The notes under the pieces are model-generated. The model had not been told where the DNA came from, searched no databases, and worked only from the letters and a program-made list of their open reading frames with translations. DNA of 64,000 nucleotides from contig NZ_KV880637.1 in NCBI RefSeq assembly GCF_001907695.1, positions 1,364,001 through 1,428,000 on the forward strand, written 5' to 3'. Positions 53,932 through 62,673 of the stretch are shown in pieces. The DNA comes from Thalassospira sp. TSL5-1. Its GTDB lineage: Bacteria; Pseudomonadota; Alphaproteobacteria; Rhodospirillales; Thalassospiraceae. The translations under genes were made by a program, and so were the position numbers. The number at the start of each line of letters is the position of its first letter. Position 1 is the stretch's first letter.

Positions 53932-54930
53932 TCACATGAAACTTAAGGATAGGTTTAGTGCCAAGTATATAGCTATGAGATCATCTGGAAGGGGGGCCTT
54001 GAAGCTGATGAACTCCCCGGTCCTAGGGTGCGCAAAGCCTAGGGTTTGTGCATGTAGGGCCTGTTTCCCGAAATTGGCGAGAACGGCCTGGGATGATGGT
54101 TTAAGGTGCCTAACCGGACGAGATTTACTGTAAACTGGATCACATACAAGTGAGTGTCCGATATGGGCCATATGTACCCGTATTTGGTGTGTCCGCCCGG
54201 TCGCAAGCTTGCATTTAACAACGGATGCCAAGGAGTCGGGCCGATTCTCTATCACCTTATAGTAGGTAAGTGCCGGTTTTCCCCCGGAGGCGAGAACGGC
54301 CATTTTTTTGCGGTTTCGCGGGCTGCGGCCAATATTGCCCGCGATTTTACCCTCGGTTGGGGATGGAACACCCCACACAATTGCAACATAGGTTCGTTCA
54401 ATATTTTCCTTATCCTCGGCAAACAGCTTGGACAGGGCGCGATGGGCCATGTCATTTTTGGCAACCACCATTGCGCCGCTGGTGTCTTTGTCCAGACGAT
54501 GGACAATGCCAGGCCGTTTAACCCCGCCAATACCCGACAGGCTGTCACCACAATGGGCCAAAAGGGCATTGACCAGCGTGCCGCTTTCATTGCCGGCAGC
54601 CGGGTGCACCACCATGCCCGCCGGTTTGTTGATGACCAGCAGGTCGTCGTCTTCATATAAGACATCCAGGGCGATGGTTTCGGCTTCGGGGATGGCTGGT
54701 TCGGCAGGCGGGATTTCCAGGGTCATGATTTGCCCGGCCCGCACCTTGACTGAAACACTGTCTTTGACAGTACCGTCAATTGTCAGATGCCCGTCGGTGA
54801 TCAGGGCCTTTAACCGCGAGCGTGATTCCTGCGGCCATGCGCGGGCCAGGACCCGGTCCAGGCGTTCACCGGCATCTTCGGGCCGGGTAACATAAACCAG
54901 GTTGTTTTCATCATGAGTCGCATCGGACAT
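53932..54930 (-). CDS. rluD: RluA-family 23S rRNA pseudouridine synthase (RluD-like)
   Basis: A 332-residue enzyme. An S4 RNA-binding domain (about 18-75: ERLDRVLARAWPQESRSRLK) precedes the catalytic domain, in which HRLDKDTSG (144-152) supplies the catalytic Asp147 and TGRTHQIRVHMAHIGHSLV is the second RluA motif. RluD converts uridines of helix 69 in 23S rRNA to pseudouridine. Linkage to rpoH is conserved in alphaproteobacteria. The ATG at 54930 is the only good start. A divergent small membrane protein gene lies upstream. Confidence 0.92.
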   Translation of the reverse strand: MSDATHDENNLVYVTRPEDAGERLDRVLARAWPQESRSRLKALITDGHLTIDGTVKDSVSVKVRAGQIMTLEIPPAEPAIPEAETIALDVLYEDDDLLVINKPAGMVVHPAAGNESGTLVNALLAHCGDSLSGIGGVKRPGIVHRLDKDTSGAMVVAKNDMAHRALSKLFAEDKENIERTYVAIVWGVPSPTEGKIAGNIGRSPRNRKKMAVLASGGKPALTYYKVIENRPDSLASVVKCKLATGRTHQIRVHMAHIGHSLVCDPVYSKSRPVRHLKPSSQAVLANFGKQALHAQTLGFAHPRTGEFISFKAPLPDDLIAIYLALNLSLSFM

Positions 54931-55175
54931 GGAACAGCAATTTCATCACTAGGGGACGGTAAAATGGCACAGCCGCAAGACTGCGTCATCTTAGCAGTTT
55001 GCTCCTGGCTTGCCAGTCGGGCTGGCGCAACATAGCGAAAAAACAGTTATTTGCAATTGCCCAGCATCGTGGAGTGATATGTGTTTATTCGGGGCATCAT
55101 GCGGGTAATGCCTTGGTTGAAGAAACGTCTTTCTGTATGGTGCAGGTTGTTGCTCTGTTTAGTATGCGGGAAAAT

Positions 55176-55577
55176 ATGCGCGTTATAAAAATACTTGTGG
55201 CCGTCATGGCGTTGTTGATCCTGGTCGGCATTGCGCTGGTGGTTTATGGTTTGCAGCGTGACAAGGCCGCCCGGCAGGCTGATAATTCCACGACACAGAC
55301 CGTCAATCTGGAACCGCAGGCCCCGATTTCGGATGGTACGGGCAGCAACAATGTAGCCCCTGCTACCGGAAATAACGACGAACTTGAAGATCCGCTTGAC
55401 GAGCCTTTTGGCACCATCAATGTCGATCTGGCGGCAGATGAAACGCTGCTGTCCTTCCGTATTGATGGTGACCGTGCCTTTTTGCATCTTACCGGGCCCA
55501 AGGGCGCACGCATTGTGGTTGTTTCCATGATTGACAAAAGTGTTCTGGGCCAGATTTTGCTGATGAAGCCAAACTGA
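55176..55577 (+). CDS. small membrane-anchored protein (DUF6476-like)
   Basis: About 133 residues from ATG 55176. A single N-terminal membrane helix (VIKILVAVMALLILVGIALVVYG) is followed by a disordered Asn/Thr/Asp-rich segment and a small beta domain (LLSFRIDGDRAFLHLTGPKG, ARIVVVSMIDKSVLGQILL). The layout matches DUF6476-type proteins next to RluD and RpoH in Rhodospirillales; this is family knowledge recalled, not shown. The frame opens upstream to 54999 but those residues are not hydrophobic. It lies on the opposite strand to rluD and reads toward the JAMM gene. Confidence 0.65.
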   Translation: MRVIKILVAVMALLILVGIALVVYGLQRDKAARQADNSTTQTVNLEPQAPISDGTGSNNVAPATGNNDELEDPLDEPFGTINVDLAADETLLSFRIDGDRAFLHLTGPKGARIVVVSMIDKSVLGQILLMKPN

Positions 55578-55634
55578 GCATATTGGCTTTCCGCATAAAA
55601 CTGCGCAGCGATTTGGCAGAGTGTGGTGATCGCG

Positions 55635-56117
55635 ATGATGGTGGACCGGGTCGTCATTTCACAACAATTGTTAGATGAAATTCTGGATCATGCGGCGCAA
55701 AGCTGGCCAATGGAATGCTGTGGGTTGCTAATTGGCCGCCCAAATCGGCCAGAGCCCCCCAAGAAAAGCGACAAAATCGCGTGTGAAATGGTTATTTCGC
55801 GCATTGTGGTTTCGGGCAATGTTGCCGCAGACCCGGCCATGACGTTTGAAATTGATCCCGGATTACTGCTGCGGACCCATCGTGCCGTCCGGGATCGCGG
55901 CGAGGACATTATTGGCTGTTATCATTCCCATCCCAACGGCAACATCCTGCCATCCCGCACCGACCTTGAACGGGCAGAGCAGGCCGGGTTTTTATGGCTG
56001 ATTGCCGGAAGTGCGCCGGAAGGGGTGACGGACTGGGCTTTGTATCGGCGCATACCATTGCAGGATAGCGATGCAGGGCCGCGTGGTTTTCGGCCCTGCC
56101 AGTGCATGGTTGTTTGA
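55635..56117 (+). CDS. JAMM/MPN+ metallopeptidase-like (M67)
   Basis: About 160 residues. The zinc-binding JAMM motif is complete: Glu27 in PMECCGLL and HSHP...PSRTD with His97, His99 and Asp110. Bacterial members of this Mov34/MPN group release thiocarboxylated sulfur-carrier proteins or cleave ubiquitin-like tails; here the partner is unknown. The start could be ATG 55635 or 55638; a GTG at 55623 is also open. It may be cotranscribed with the small membrane protein 57 bp upstream. A hairpin overlaps the 3' end. Confidence 0.9.
   Translation: MMVDRVVISQQLLDEILDHAAQSWPMECCGLLIGRPNRPEPPKKSDKIACEMVISRIVVSGNVAADPAMTFEIDPGLLLRTHRAVRDRGEDIIGCYHSHPNGNILPSRTDLERAEQAGFLWLIAGSAPEGVTDWALYRRIPLQDSDAGPRGFRPCQCMVV
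56073..56099 (+). terminator. hairpin at JAMM gene 3' end
   Basis: GCAGGGCCG and CGGCCCTGC pair perfectly across nine bases inside the last codons of the JAMM gene. It faces the convergent glycosyltransferase gene; no T-run follows, so efficiency is uncertain. Confidence 0.45.
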
Positions 56118-56137
56118 CCTGGTTTATTTATTCGGGG

Positions 56138-57343
56138 CTAGCCTGCAACAAGCCGTTCCAGCGCCCCGGTCTGGCGGGCAAGGCAGTGCCCCAATTCGTA
56201 GCGGTTGCCAACGATTTGTCGGGCGGTTTGGCGTAACGCATTATAATGCTGTGGATGATCCAGCACATCACCGATCTGGTTTGCCAGGGCATCGCTATCC
56301 CAAAAATCAGTCAGCAGGCCGTTTTTGCCATGACGGATGACTTCTTCCACCGGTCCGGTTTGCGAGCCGATAACAAGCGCGCCGCATGCCATTGCTTCCA
56401 GTACTGACCAGGACAGAACAAACGGAAATGTCAGATAGACATGCACCCGGCTGATCTGAAACAGGGCAACCAGCTGTTCATGGGGGATTTGCCCCAAAAA
56501 CACGATGCGTGACGGATCAATGGCGGTTTCTTCCATCATGATTTCGCGCCACGGGCGGCCATCGGGGGCGGGTACGCCATAGCTAACACCATCGCCCCCT
56601 GCCACCAGAAACAGGGCATCGGGGTGGGTTTTTGCCGTTTTGGCCGCTGCACGCATGAATTGGGGAAACCCGCGATAGGGTTCCAGGTCGCGCGCAACAT
56701 AAGTGACAACCGGGGTGTTACGATCAATCACGTTGCCATCGGGCAGAGCGAATTTCACATTTGCATCGGGTTTGCATCGCTGCATGTCGATGCCATCGTG
56801 GCATACGCCAATTTTGCCGCGCAACAGTTTGGGGTAGGCAGCCTTTTGCCACTGTGTCGGGCTGATACCGGCATCGATTTGTTCCAGCGTCAAAAGCTGG
56901 CTGCTATTGCGCAGGCGCAACTGTTTGCGCTGATTAAGCGATACCTGTTCTTGTGGGTCAAACCCGACATCGCGTCCGCTGGCATGATAAAAATGTTCGC
57001 AATAGCCCAAAAGCGGCCTGTCGGGCAAAACATCGCGGGCAAACATCATGCTGCCCCAGCCGATATGGCCAAAGACAATGTCGGGTTTGCCTTCCCGGGC
57101 TACCAGGGCTGCCAGTGTATCGGCCGCCTGATGGCCGATTTCGGTATGCAAATCAAGGTGACTTGCCGGTTTGACATGGGCGGGCAGGGCATCGGGCGAA
57201 CGATGTGTTAGGACACGAATGCCCGGCAATCTGACATTCATGCCTTCACACAAAAAGGATACCTGCCACCCGGCATTGGCCAGGTGACAGGCAAGATGTA
57301 CAAATTGTCCCGGCCCACGACGATGGACAAAGACAATTTTCAT
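56138..57343 (-). CDS. GT4-type glycosyltransferase
   Basis: A 401-residue cytoplasmic glycosyltransferase of GT-B fold. The N-terminus MKIVFVHRRGPGQFVHLACH, the central VTYVARDLEPYRGFPQFMRA and the donor-site region LSWSVLEAMACGALVIGSQT with GPVEEVIRHG give the GT4 pattern (E-x7-E loop). It probably adds a sugar to a polysaccharide, protein or lipid; acceptor and donor are unknown. Its ATG overlaps the MarR stop by four bases (ATGA), so the two form a coupled pair. It lies next to the type I secretion locus. Confidence 0.85.
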   Translation of the reverse strand: MKIVFVHRRGPGQFVHLACHLANAGWQVSFLCEGMNVRLPGIRVLTHRSPDALPAHVKPASHLDLHTEIGHQAADTLAALVAREGKPDIVFGHIGWGSMMFARDVLPDRPLLGYCEHFYHASGRDVGFDPQEQVSLNQRKQLRLRNSSQLLTLEQIDAGISPTQWQKAAYPKLLRGKIGVCHDGIDMQRCKPDANVKFALPDGNVIDRNTPVVTYVARDLEPYRGFPQFMRAAAKTAKTHPDALFLVAGGDGVSYGVPAPDGRPWREIMMEETAIDPSRIVFLGQIPHEQLVALFQISRVHVYLTFPFVLSWSVLEAMACGALVIGSQTGPVEEVIRHGKNGLLTDFWDSDALANQIGDVLDHPQHYNALRQTARQIVGNRYELGHCLARQTGALERLVAG

Positions 57344-57840
57344 CGGCGATTGCGTGCTTCGTTGCCTGTCATTGGTGCGGAGGCGGGAACACCGCCATAC
57401 CGCAAGGTTTGCGTCCAGAATTCCTCCAGACGGCGCAGGGTATGCAGGGCATTTTCAAGCTCTGCTTCTCCACCCCGTCCATTGGCAAGGGCTTCGTGAT
57501 ATTCCTCGTGGAATTCACGCAAGGCATCGCACAGGGCATGGCCTTTGTCGGTCAGCTTGATCCGTGCGGACCGGCGGTCCCGGGCCATAACCTGACGTTC
57601 AATATAGCCTGATTCCACAAGCTGCTTGAGGTTATAGGACGCATTCGACCCCATATAGTGCCCCCGATCGAGCAGATCACGAACCGAGAGTTCGTCATCG
57701 CCGATATTGAATAGCAGGGCTACCTGGGCCGGGCTGATATCATCATTGCCCAGCCGGATCAGATCGACGCGCAACAGGTCGGCAAATCGCCGATAGATTC
57801 GTTCAACTGTGTTTGCAAGTTCAAGGTGAGTGACGGTCAT
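57340..57840 (-). CDS. MarR-family transcriptional regulator
   Basis: About 166 residues from ATG 57840 (MTVTHLELANTVERIYRRFA). The winged helix is at about 45-110, with LSVRDLLDRGHYMGSNASYN as the helix-turn-helix and RDRRSARIKLTDKG as the wing, a textbook MarR pattern of the LdtR-like branch. It overlaps the glycosyltransferase gene by four bases and is divergent from the type I secretion ABC gene. It may control both sides. An earlier ATG at 57867 adds nine residues. A dyad ACAAC-N5-GTTGT lies upstream as a candidate operator. Confidence 0.88.
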   Translation of the reverse strand: MTVTHLELANTVERIYRRFADLLRVDLIRLGNDDISPAQVALLFNIGDDELSVRDLLDRGHYMGSNASYNLKQLVESGYIERQVMARDRRSARIKLTDKGHALCDALREFHEEYHEALANGRGGEAELENALHTLRRLEEFWTQTLRYGGVPASAPMTGNEARNRR

Positions 57841-57921
57841 GGCATTCGATCCGTTATCTGGTCCCAAGATTTAGTGGCCGTTATGCAGCTTGCACCGATA
57901 GCGACCAGAGAATTTAGGAAG

Positions 57922-57936
57922 ACAACAGGACGTTGT
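57922..57936. promoter_or_regulatory. candidate MarR operator
   Basis: ACAAC-AGGAC-GTTGT, extendable to AAgACAAC/GTTGTtTT with one wobble, lies 82 bp before the MarR start. MarR proteins bind dyads of this size. Confidence 0.5.
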
Positions 57937-58050
57937 TTTGTAACTGTTTCCAATCTGTCCAATCCTTCCTGTAGTTTGCTCAGAATTTTGAAGTATTTTC
58001 CAAGTTTTTACCCCCGGTATACTTCGTTTATTTGTGTTTTTACATTGTCC

Positions 58051-58100
58051 CATCATGAACATTAGATCGACATATTTCGATTTATTTTATTGCATCATGA
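58051..58100. repeat. CATCATGA direct repeats upstream of T1SS
   Basis: CATCATGA occurs twice, with starts exactly 42 bp apart (four helical turns), 64-106 bp before the ABC gene. The regular phase suggests binding sites on one DNA face. Confidence 0.4.
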
Positions 58101-58163
58101 TTTCGCAACTATGTGAGCAGATTGCGGAAAAACTATGACTTTTTGCAAATTGGATGAGATTGG

Positions 58164-59978
58164 ATGCAATTTCGGTCAAAAGGTGCGCAAAGCACCATGA
58201 CAGCGCGGCTGGAAACACGCCCCGCTCTTGATGCGCCCACATTGATCCGCGAAGCCCGTTTTACGTTTGTGCGCGGCCTGACCTGGGCCGGGATCGTGAG
58301 TGGGTTTATCAATATCCTTCAACTGACCGTGCCGCTTTTCATGCTGCAGGTCCACGACCGGGTGATCAATAGCCAAAGCTTCGATACCCTGAAGCTTCTG
58401 CTGATCATCGCTGTAGGTGCCATCATTTTGTATGGCATTCTGGATTTCATTCGCGCCATGACCTTTCAGGAAATGGCAAAGTCATTGTTGCGGCGTCTGA
58501 ACCTGCCAGCGATTGCCGCCGCCATGAGCGTCTCGATGGAGAAGGGCTCCACACCGGGCACCCAGGTCCTGCGGGATTTAGCCGATCTTCGGACTTTCAT
58601 TAATGGCAATACGATTGGCGCGCCGCTTGAGGCTTTGTGGTCCCCGATTTTTTTGGGCGTGATGTTTGCCCTACATCCTTATTATGGTCTGGCCGGTGTG
58701 ATTGGCGTGATCATGCTGATTGGTCTGAGTTTGCTGGGGGACCTTTTGTCCCGTCGCATTACTAAGGAAGCCAATAGCGCCAATTTGCGTAACATTGCCG
58801 ATATTGGGTCGGCCATCCCCCATGCCGAAGCCATCGAGGGGATGGGCATGATGCCGGCCCTTGCCATGCGCTGGCGTTCCGCCCAGCATCACACCACCGA
58901 ATTGCTTGATATTTCCAATGCACGCGGCAAGGGCATGTATTCGCTGACCCGGTCGCTGCGCTATGGTTTGCAGGTGGGGGTGCTGGCAATGGGGGCGGCC
59001 TTGGTCATCAAGGGCGAAACATCGCCGGGTGCGATGATTGGCGGCACCGTGATCATGGGGCGCTTGCTGCTGCCGTTTGACAATGTCACCCGCGACTGGC
59101 GCGGGTGGGTTAATGCCCTGTCGGCGTGGCAGCGCATTCGCGACATTCTGGAACAGCGCCAGTCCGAACGCGAAGTGGAACCAACCCCGCGTTGTGAAGG
59201 CCCGCTTGTGGTCGATAACCTTGTTTATGCTGTGGCGGGCAATAATGTGCCGGTGCTCAAAGGCATTTCGTTTGACATTAATCCCGGTGAAATTCTTGGC
59301 ATTATCGGCCCGTCGGCCGCCGGGAAATCCACGTTGTCGCGTGTCCTGATCGGGGCGGCAAAGCCCACAGCAGGCGGGGTTTATCTGGATGGGCACAGCA
59401 CCTATTTGTGGGAACGCGGTTCCTTTGGCGACATGGTGGGGTATCTGCCGCAATCAGTGTCGCTGTTAAATGGCACCATTCGCGAAAATATTGGCCGGAT
59501 GCGCGAAGCCGACCCGCGCAAGGTTATTGACGCCGCCCGTGCGGCCGGTGTGCATGAAATGATTGGTCGTTTGCCGCTGGGCTATGACACGCCCATTGGT
59601 TCGGGCCGCTATACGCTGTCGGGCGGGCAAAAACAGCGCATTGCGCTGGCCCGCGCCCTGTATGGCTGGCCGCGCTTGCTGGTTCTTGATGAACCCAATG
59701 CCAACCTTGATGCCGAAGGCGAAGCATCCCTGATCCGGGCCATTCGGGCCGCATCGGAAAACGGGGCGATGGTGGTGCTGATTGCCCATCGTCAATCCAT
59801 CATGCGTTATGCCCATAAATTGCTGGTGTTGCAGGAAGGCCGTGTCAAACAGTTCGGTGAACGGACAGATGTGGTGCAGGCCCTTAGCGAACCCGCCACT
59901 GATGTTAAATCCCTGCCGGAGGCTAACCGCAAATATGTCGCCAATGGCGGCAAGCTGGAAAACGGAGGTGCGGCATGA
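58164..59978 (+). CDS. type I secretion ABC transporter (PrtD/HlyB-type permease-ATPase)
   Basis: A 604-residue fused permease-ATPase. Six membrane helices occupy about 40-300 (first pair: GLTWAGIVSGFINILQLTVP, LKLLLIIAVGAIILYGILDF). The ATPase domain has Walker A GPSAAGKST at 382-390, signature LSGGQKQR and Walker B LLVLDEPNANLD. There is no C39 peptidase domain, as in PrtD/PrsD-type exporters of C-terminal-signal substrates. It powers export of an RTX protein across both membranes with the HlyD partner and a TolC not in this window. The start may be ATG 58164 or ATG 58197. It overlaps the next gene by four bases. Confidence 0.95.
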   Translation: MQFRSKGAQSTMTARLETRPALDAPTLIREARFTFVRGLTWAGIVSGFINILQLTVPLFMLQVHDRVINSQSFDTLKLLLIIAVGAIILYGILDFIRAMTFQEMAKSLLRRLNLPAIAAAMSVSMEKGSTPGTQVLRDLADLRTFINGNTIGAPLEALWSPIFLGVMFALHPYYGLAGVIGVIMLIGLSLLGDLLSRRITKEANSANLRNIADIGSAIPHAEAIEGMGMMPALAMRWRSAQHHTTELLDISNARGKGMYSLTRSLRYGLQVGVLAMGAALVIKGETSPGAMIGGTVIMGRLLLPFDNVTRDWRGWVNALSAWQRIRDILEQRQSEREVEPTPRCEGPLVVDNLVYAVAGNNVPVLKGISFDINPGEILGIIGPSAAGKSTLSRVLIGAAKPTAGGVYLDGHSTYLWERGSFGDMVGYLPQSVSLLNGTIRENIGRMREADPRKVIDAARAAGVHEMIGRLPLGYDTPIGSGRYTLSGGQKQRIALARALYGWPRLLVLDEPNANLDAEGEASLIRAIRAASENGAMVVLIAHRQSIMRYAHKLLVLQEGRVKQFGERTDVVQALSEPATDVKSLPEANRKYVANGGKLENGGAA

Positions 59979-61357
59979 ACCGTTTAATCAACCTTGATGA
60001 ACGGGGTAATGTTATTAACCCTGACGCCCCGCAACCGGTTTGGCACGAAGTATTGGCCGAGGAACGGGCAGCTTCCAAACAAAGCCTGCGCAAGCCGATC
60101 ATGGCTGGCGCCCTGGTTATTCTGGTGGGCTTCGGCGGTTTTTTGCTGTGGGGTTTTAATGCCCGGCTGGATAGTGCTGCTGTTGCATCGGGCTCGGTAA
60201 TTGTCGATTCGCGCAAGAAGACGGTTAATCATCTTGAAGGTGGTATTCTTAAAAAGCTGCTGGTCGATGAAGGTGAGCATGTGCGTGCAGGGCAGCCGCT
60301 TGCCTTGCTGGATGGTACCCGTACCCAGTCGGAACTGGAGCAATTGCGCGGTGAAAAATACGGCTTGCAGGCCAAGCTGGCCCGCCTGCGGGCGGAACAG
60401 AAAGGCGATAAGGCCATAACCTTTCCCGATACCCTGTTATCGTCAAAGGAGCCGTATGTGGCCGATATTCTGAATGATGAAAAACGCCTGTTTGACAAGC
60501 GTAAAGAGGTTTACCTGGCCAAGCGTGACGCCCAGGAAAAACAGATACGCCAGTTTTCCGCCGAGGCGGATGCACTGGATTCCCAGATCAAGGCCCGCGA
60601 CCACCAGCAAAAACTGGTGAAAGAACAGCTTGATGGTGTACGTGAATTGGCCTCCAAGGGGTATGCGACCCGGACCCAGCTTGTGGAAATTGAAAATAGC
60701 TGGAGCGATCTGGTTGGGGATGCCGGCGAGTTCAAGGCCCAGCGGGCCGCAGCCGAACAGCAAAAAGCCGGTGCCGAAATTGCGCTGGCATCCATTGAAA
60801 TGGAATGGCAGAGCGACATTGCCAAATCCATTCAGGAAACCCAATTGGCGGTAAATGATGTTAATCAGCGCATCACGGCCAAGAATGACGTGTTAAGTCG
60901 CCTGGAAATTCGTTCGCCCCAGGATGGCATTGTTAGCAACATCCAGATCAGAACGCCAGGTGGCGTCATCAGCCCGGCCCAGCCGATTATGGATGTGGTG
61001 CCCGACCAGGAACCGCTGGAGATCGAGGCGATGATCAACCGCCGTGATATTGATGCGGTTCATATGGGCGCGGATGCCCAGGTCCGCTTGACGGCTTATA
61101 ATCAGCGTCGTCTGGCACCGATCAAGGCTAAAATAAGCTATATCGATGCCGATCAGACCGTCGATGAAAAACGCGATTCATCCTATTATGTCGTGCGCGC
61201 CAAAATTGACCCCAGCGAATTGGCCAACCACCCCGATGTTAAATTGCGGGCAGGGATGCCAGCCGATATTCTGGTGCTCAATACCCCACGCACCGCGATC
61301 GACTATCTGCTTGACCCGATCATTGAAAGCATGGATCGCGCCTTCCGCGAGGATTAA
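59975..61357 (+). CDS. HlyD-family type I secretion adaptor
   Basis: A 460-residue membrane-fusion protein. One membrane helix (about 36-56, KPIMAGALVILVGFGGFLLW) is followed by a lipoyl-like half (SVIVDSRKKTVNHLEGGILK), a long coiled coil (about 105-285) and the closing barrel (RLEIRSPQDGIVSNIQIRTP, VVPDQEPLEIEAMI, VRAGMPADILV-like LRAGMPADILV). It bridges the ABC transporter to an outer-membrane TolC channel. It overlaps the ABC gene by four bases (ATGA), so both are made together. A terminator follows about 100 bp later. Confidence 0.95.
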   Translation: MNRLINLDERGNVINPDAPQPVWHEVLAEERAASKQSLRKPIMAGALVILVGFGGFLLWGFNARLDSAAVASGSVIVDSRKKTVNHLEGGILKKLLVDEGEHVRAGQPLALLDGTRTQSELEQLRGEKYGLQAKLARLRAEQKGDKAITFPDTLLSSKEPYVADILNDEKRLFDKRKEVYLAKRDAQEKQIRQFSAEADALDSQIKARDHQQKLVKEQLDGVRELASKGYATRTQLVEIENSWSDLVGDAGEFKAQRAAAEQQKAGAEIALASIEMEWQSDIAKSIQETQLAVNDVNQRITAKNDVLSRLEIRSPQDGIVSNIQIRTPGGVISPAQPIMDVVPDQEPLEIEAMINRRDIDAVHMGADAQVRLTAYNQRRLAPIKAKISYIDADQTVDEKRDSSYYVVRAKIDPSELANHPDVKLRAGMPADILVLNTPRTAIDYLLDPIIESMDRAFRED

Positions 61358-61748
61358 TCAGCGTTATCAAAGTACAGGTTGGGGCAGGGGCCGTTTTGTA
61401 CCAAATAACCCCAACCTGTTAAAATGACGCGATTTTTCGGCAATTTTGCCACGATCAAAGACCGGCCCTTCAAAGGCTGGTCTTTTTTTGTTTGTTAATG
61501 GTTTAAATTTTAAATCAAATATAGATCAAATGTATTGTAATAATAAAAACAAGAATCCAAGTAAAAATGTGTAAAAATTTCCTCTCTACATAATATCGCC
61601 ACAATAATACCTTGATAATAACTTCCTATAAGAAAGCAAAAGAATATAGGGTTCGTGTGTGGCCGGTTTCCGGGCGATACATGAACCTGAGGGAACGGCC
61701 AGCCTCTAGTCACACCGAAACCCGAAATGGGACAACAAGGAGGATATG
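61358..61748. other. AT-rich non-coding leader before the RTX gene (391 bp)
   Basis: No gene is seen. After a strong terminator (61457-61489) comes about 150 bp of markedly AT-rich DNA, then a GC-normal stretch with a dense AAGGAGG site just before the RTX start. The AT-rich part is likely the RTX promoter and its regulatory zone. Confidence 0.55.
61457..61489 (+). terminator. terminator after hlyD-like gene
   Basis: AAAGACCgGCC and GGCtGGTCTTT pair with one mismatch around CTTCAAA and run into TTTTTTT. It separates the secretion genes from the RTX gene. Confidence 0.85.
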
Positions 61749-62597
61749 ATGGCAACTCTCGAAGGCGGTGCATATGACGATACGCTTCTCGGGTCACGCT
61801 TTAGCGATGTGATTTTTGGTCGCGGCGGTGACGATACCCTGTTCGGACACGGGCAGAATGATGTTCTGTTCGGTGAAGAAGGCGATGATCACCTGTTTGG
61901 CGGGTCGGGCGACGACGTGTTGCTTGGTGGTGCCGGCCGCGATCTTTTGTTTGGCGGTTCGGGCGATGATCAATTGCTGGGCGATAGCGGCAATGACATG
62001 CTGTTTGGTGGACATGGTGACGACCAGCTTTTCGGTGGAGCTGGCGACGACCTGCTGACAGGTGGTCAGGGCAATGACCTGCTTGATGGTGGCGATGGCA
62101 ACGATCTGATGCAGGGCGGTTCTGGCAGTGACATCATGTATGGCGGTGCCGGTGACGACATCATGCTGGGTGGTTCCGGCGATGACCTGATGCAGGGTGG
62201 TGACGGCAATGACGTCATGCTTGGCGGATCGGGTGACGATGTGATGAATGGCGGTGCCGGTAACGACCTGATCATGGGTGGTTCCGGTAACGATGTCATC
62301 AATGGCGGTGCTGGCGACGATGTTCTTGTCGGTGGTGCCGGTCAGGATAACTTTGTCTTCTCTGGCGGTGGTGGCAACGATGTTGTCCTCGACTTCCAGG
62401 TGGGTGAAGACATGCTCTCGATTTCCAAGGGCATTAACGACACCGATATTTCCTCGGCCGATGATGTTGCCGCACGGGCAACCCAGGATGGTGCCAATAC
62501 GGTTATTGACCTTGGTAATGGTGATTCCATCACCCTTAACAATGTTGATGCACAGGAAGTCCAGGATCATCCGGACCACTTCTTCAACGTTCAGTAA
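61749..62597 (+). CDS. RTX calcium-binding repeat protein, type I secretion substrate
   Basis: A 282-residue acidic protein. From residue 6 to 203 there are 22 uninterrupted nonapeptides of the form GGxGxDxLx (for example GGSGDDVLLGGAGRDLLF), the parallel beta-roll that binds Ca2+. The C-terminal 79 residues hold FSGGGGNDVVLDF, GEDMLSISK and a NVDAQEVQDHPDHFFNV-like end, resembling the secretion signal of this class. No enzyme or adhesion domain is present. The neighbouring ABC/HlyD pair is the natural exporter. It may be an extracellular matrix or surface Ca2+ protein. The ATG at 61749 is preferred over 61746 by spacing from AAGGAGG. Confidence 0.95.
   Translation: MATLEGGAYDDTLLGSRFSDVIFGRGGDDTLFGHGQNDVLFGEEGDDHLFGGSGDDVLLGGAGRDLLFGGSGDDQLLGDSGNDMLFGGHGDDQLFGGAGDDLLTGGQGNDLLDGGDGNDLMQGGSGSDIMYGGAGDDIMLGGSGDDLMQGGDGNDVMLGGSGDDVMNGGAGNDLIMGGSGNDVINGGAGDDVLVGGAGQDNFVFSGGGGNDVVLDFQVGEDMLSISKGINDTDISSADDVAARATQDGANTVIDLGNGDSITLNNVDAQEVQDHPDHFFNVQ
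61764..62357 (+). repeat. 22 tandem 27-bp units encoding RTX nonapeptides
   Basis: Contiguous 27-base units coding for GGxGxDxxx run without interruption. Synonymous codon differences between units show the array is old or under purifying selection rather than newly expanded. Confidence 0.85.
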
Positions 62598-62604
62598 CGA
62601 TACC

Positions 62605-62645
62605 GGGATGTTCGCAGTGCTCGCTGCGGGCATCCCATTTTTTTC
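62605..62645 (+). terminator. RTX gene terminator
   Basis: GGGATG-tt-CGCAG pairs with CTGCG-gg-CATCCC and continues into ATTTTTTTT. It is a strong intrinsic terminator just after the RTX stop. Confidence 0.9.
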
Positions 62646-62673
62646 GTTTCATCTGTAAGGGTACAGGCGCCAA

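Larger units (their letters stand above)
57841..58163. other. AT-rich divergent control region, MarR to type I secretion genes (323 bp)
   Basis: No gene is seen. The region is visibly AT-rich, and holds the ACAAC-AGGAC-GTTGT dyad (57922-57936) near the MarR start and two CATCATGA direct repeats (58051-58058 and 58093-58100, 42 bp apart) nearer the ABC gene. Both look like regulator sites. Confidence 0.5.

Noticed and set aside
61764..62357. Possible CRISPR-like array
   Set aside because: The 27-base periodicity is coding (RTX nonapeptides) with no distinct spacers or cas genes.
61794..62633. Minus-strand frame of 279 codons with periodic Thr/Val/Ile pattern
   Set aside because: It is the antisense of the RTX repeats; the periodicity comes from the 27-base units.
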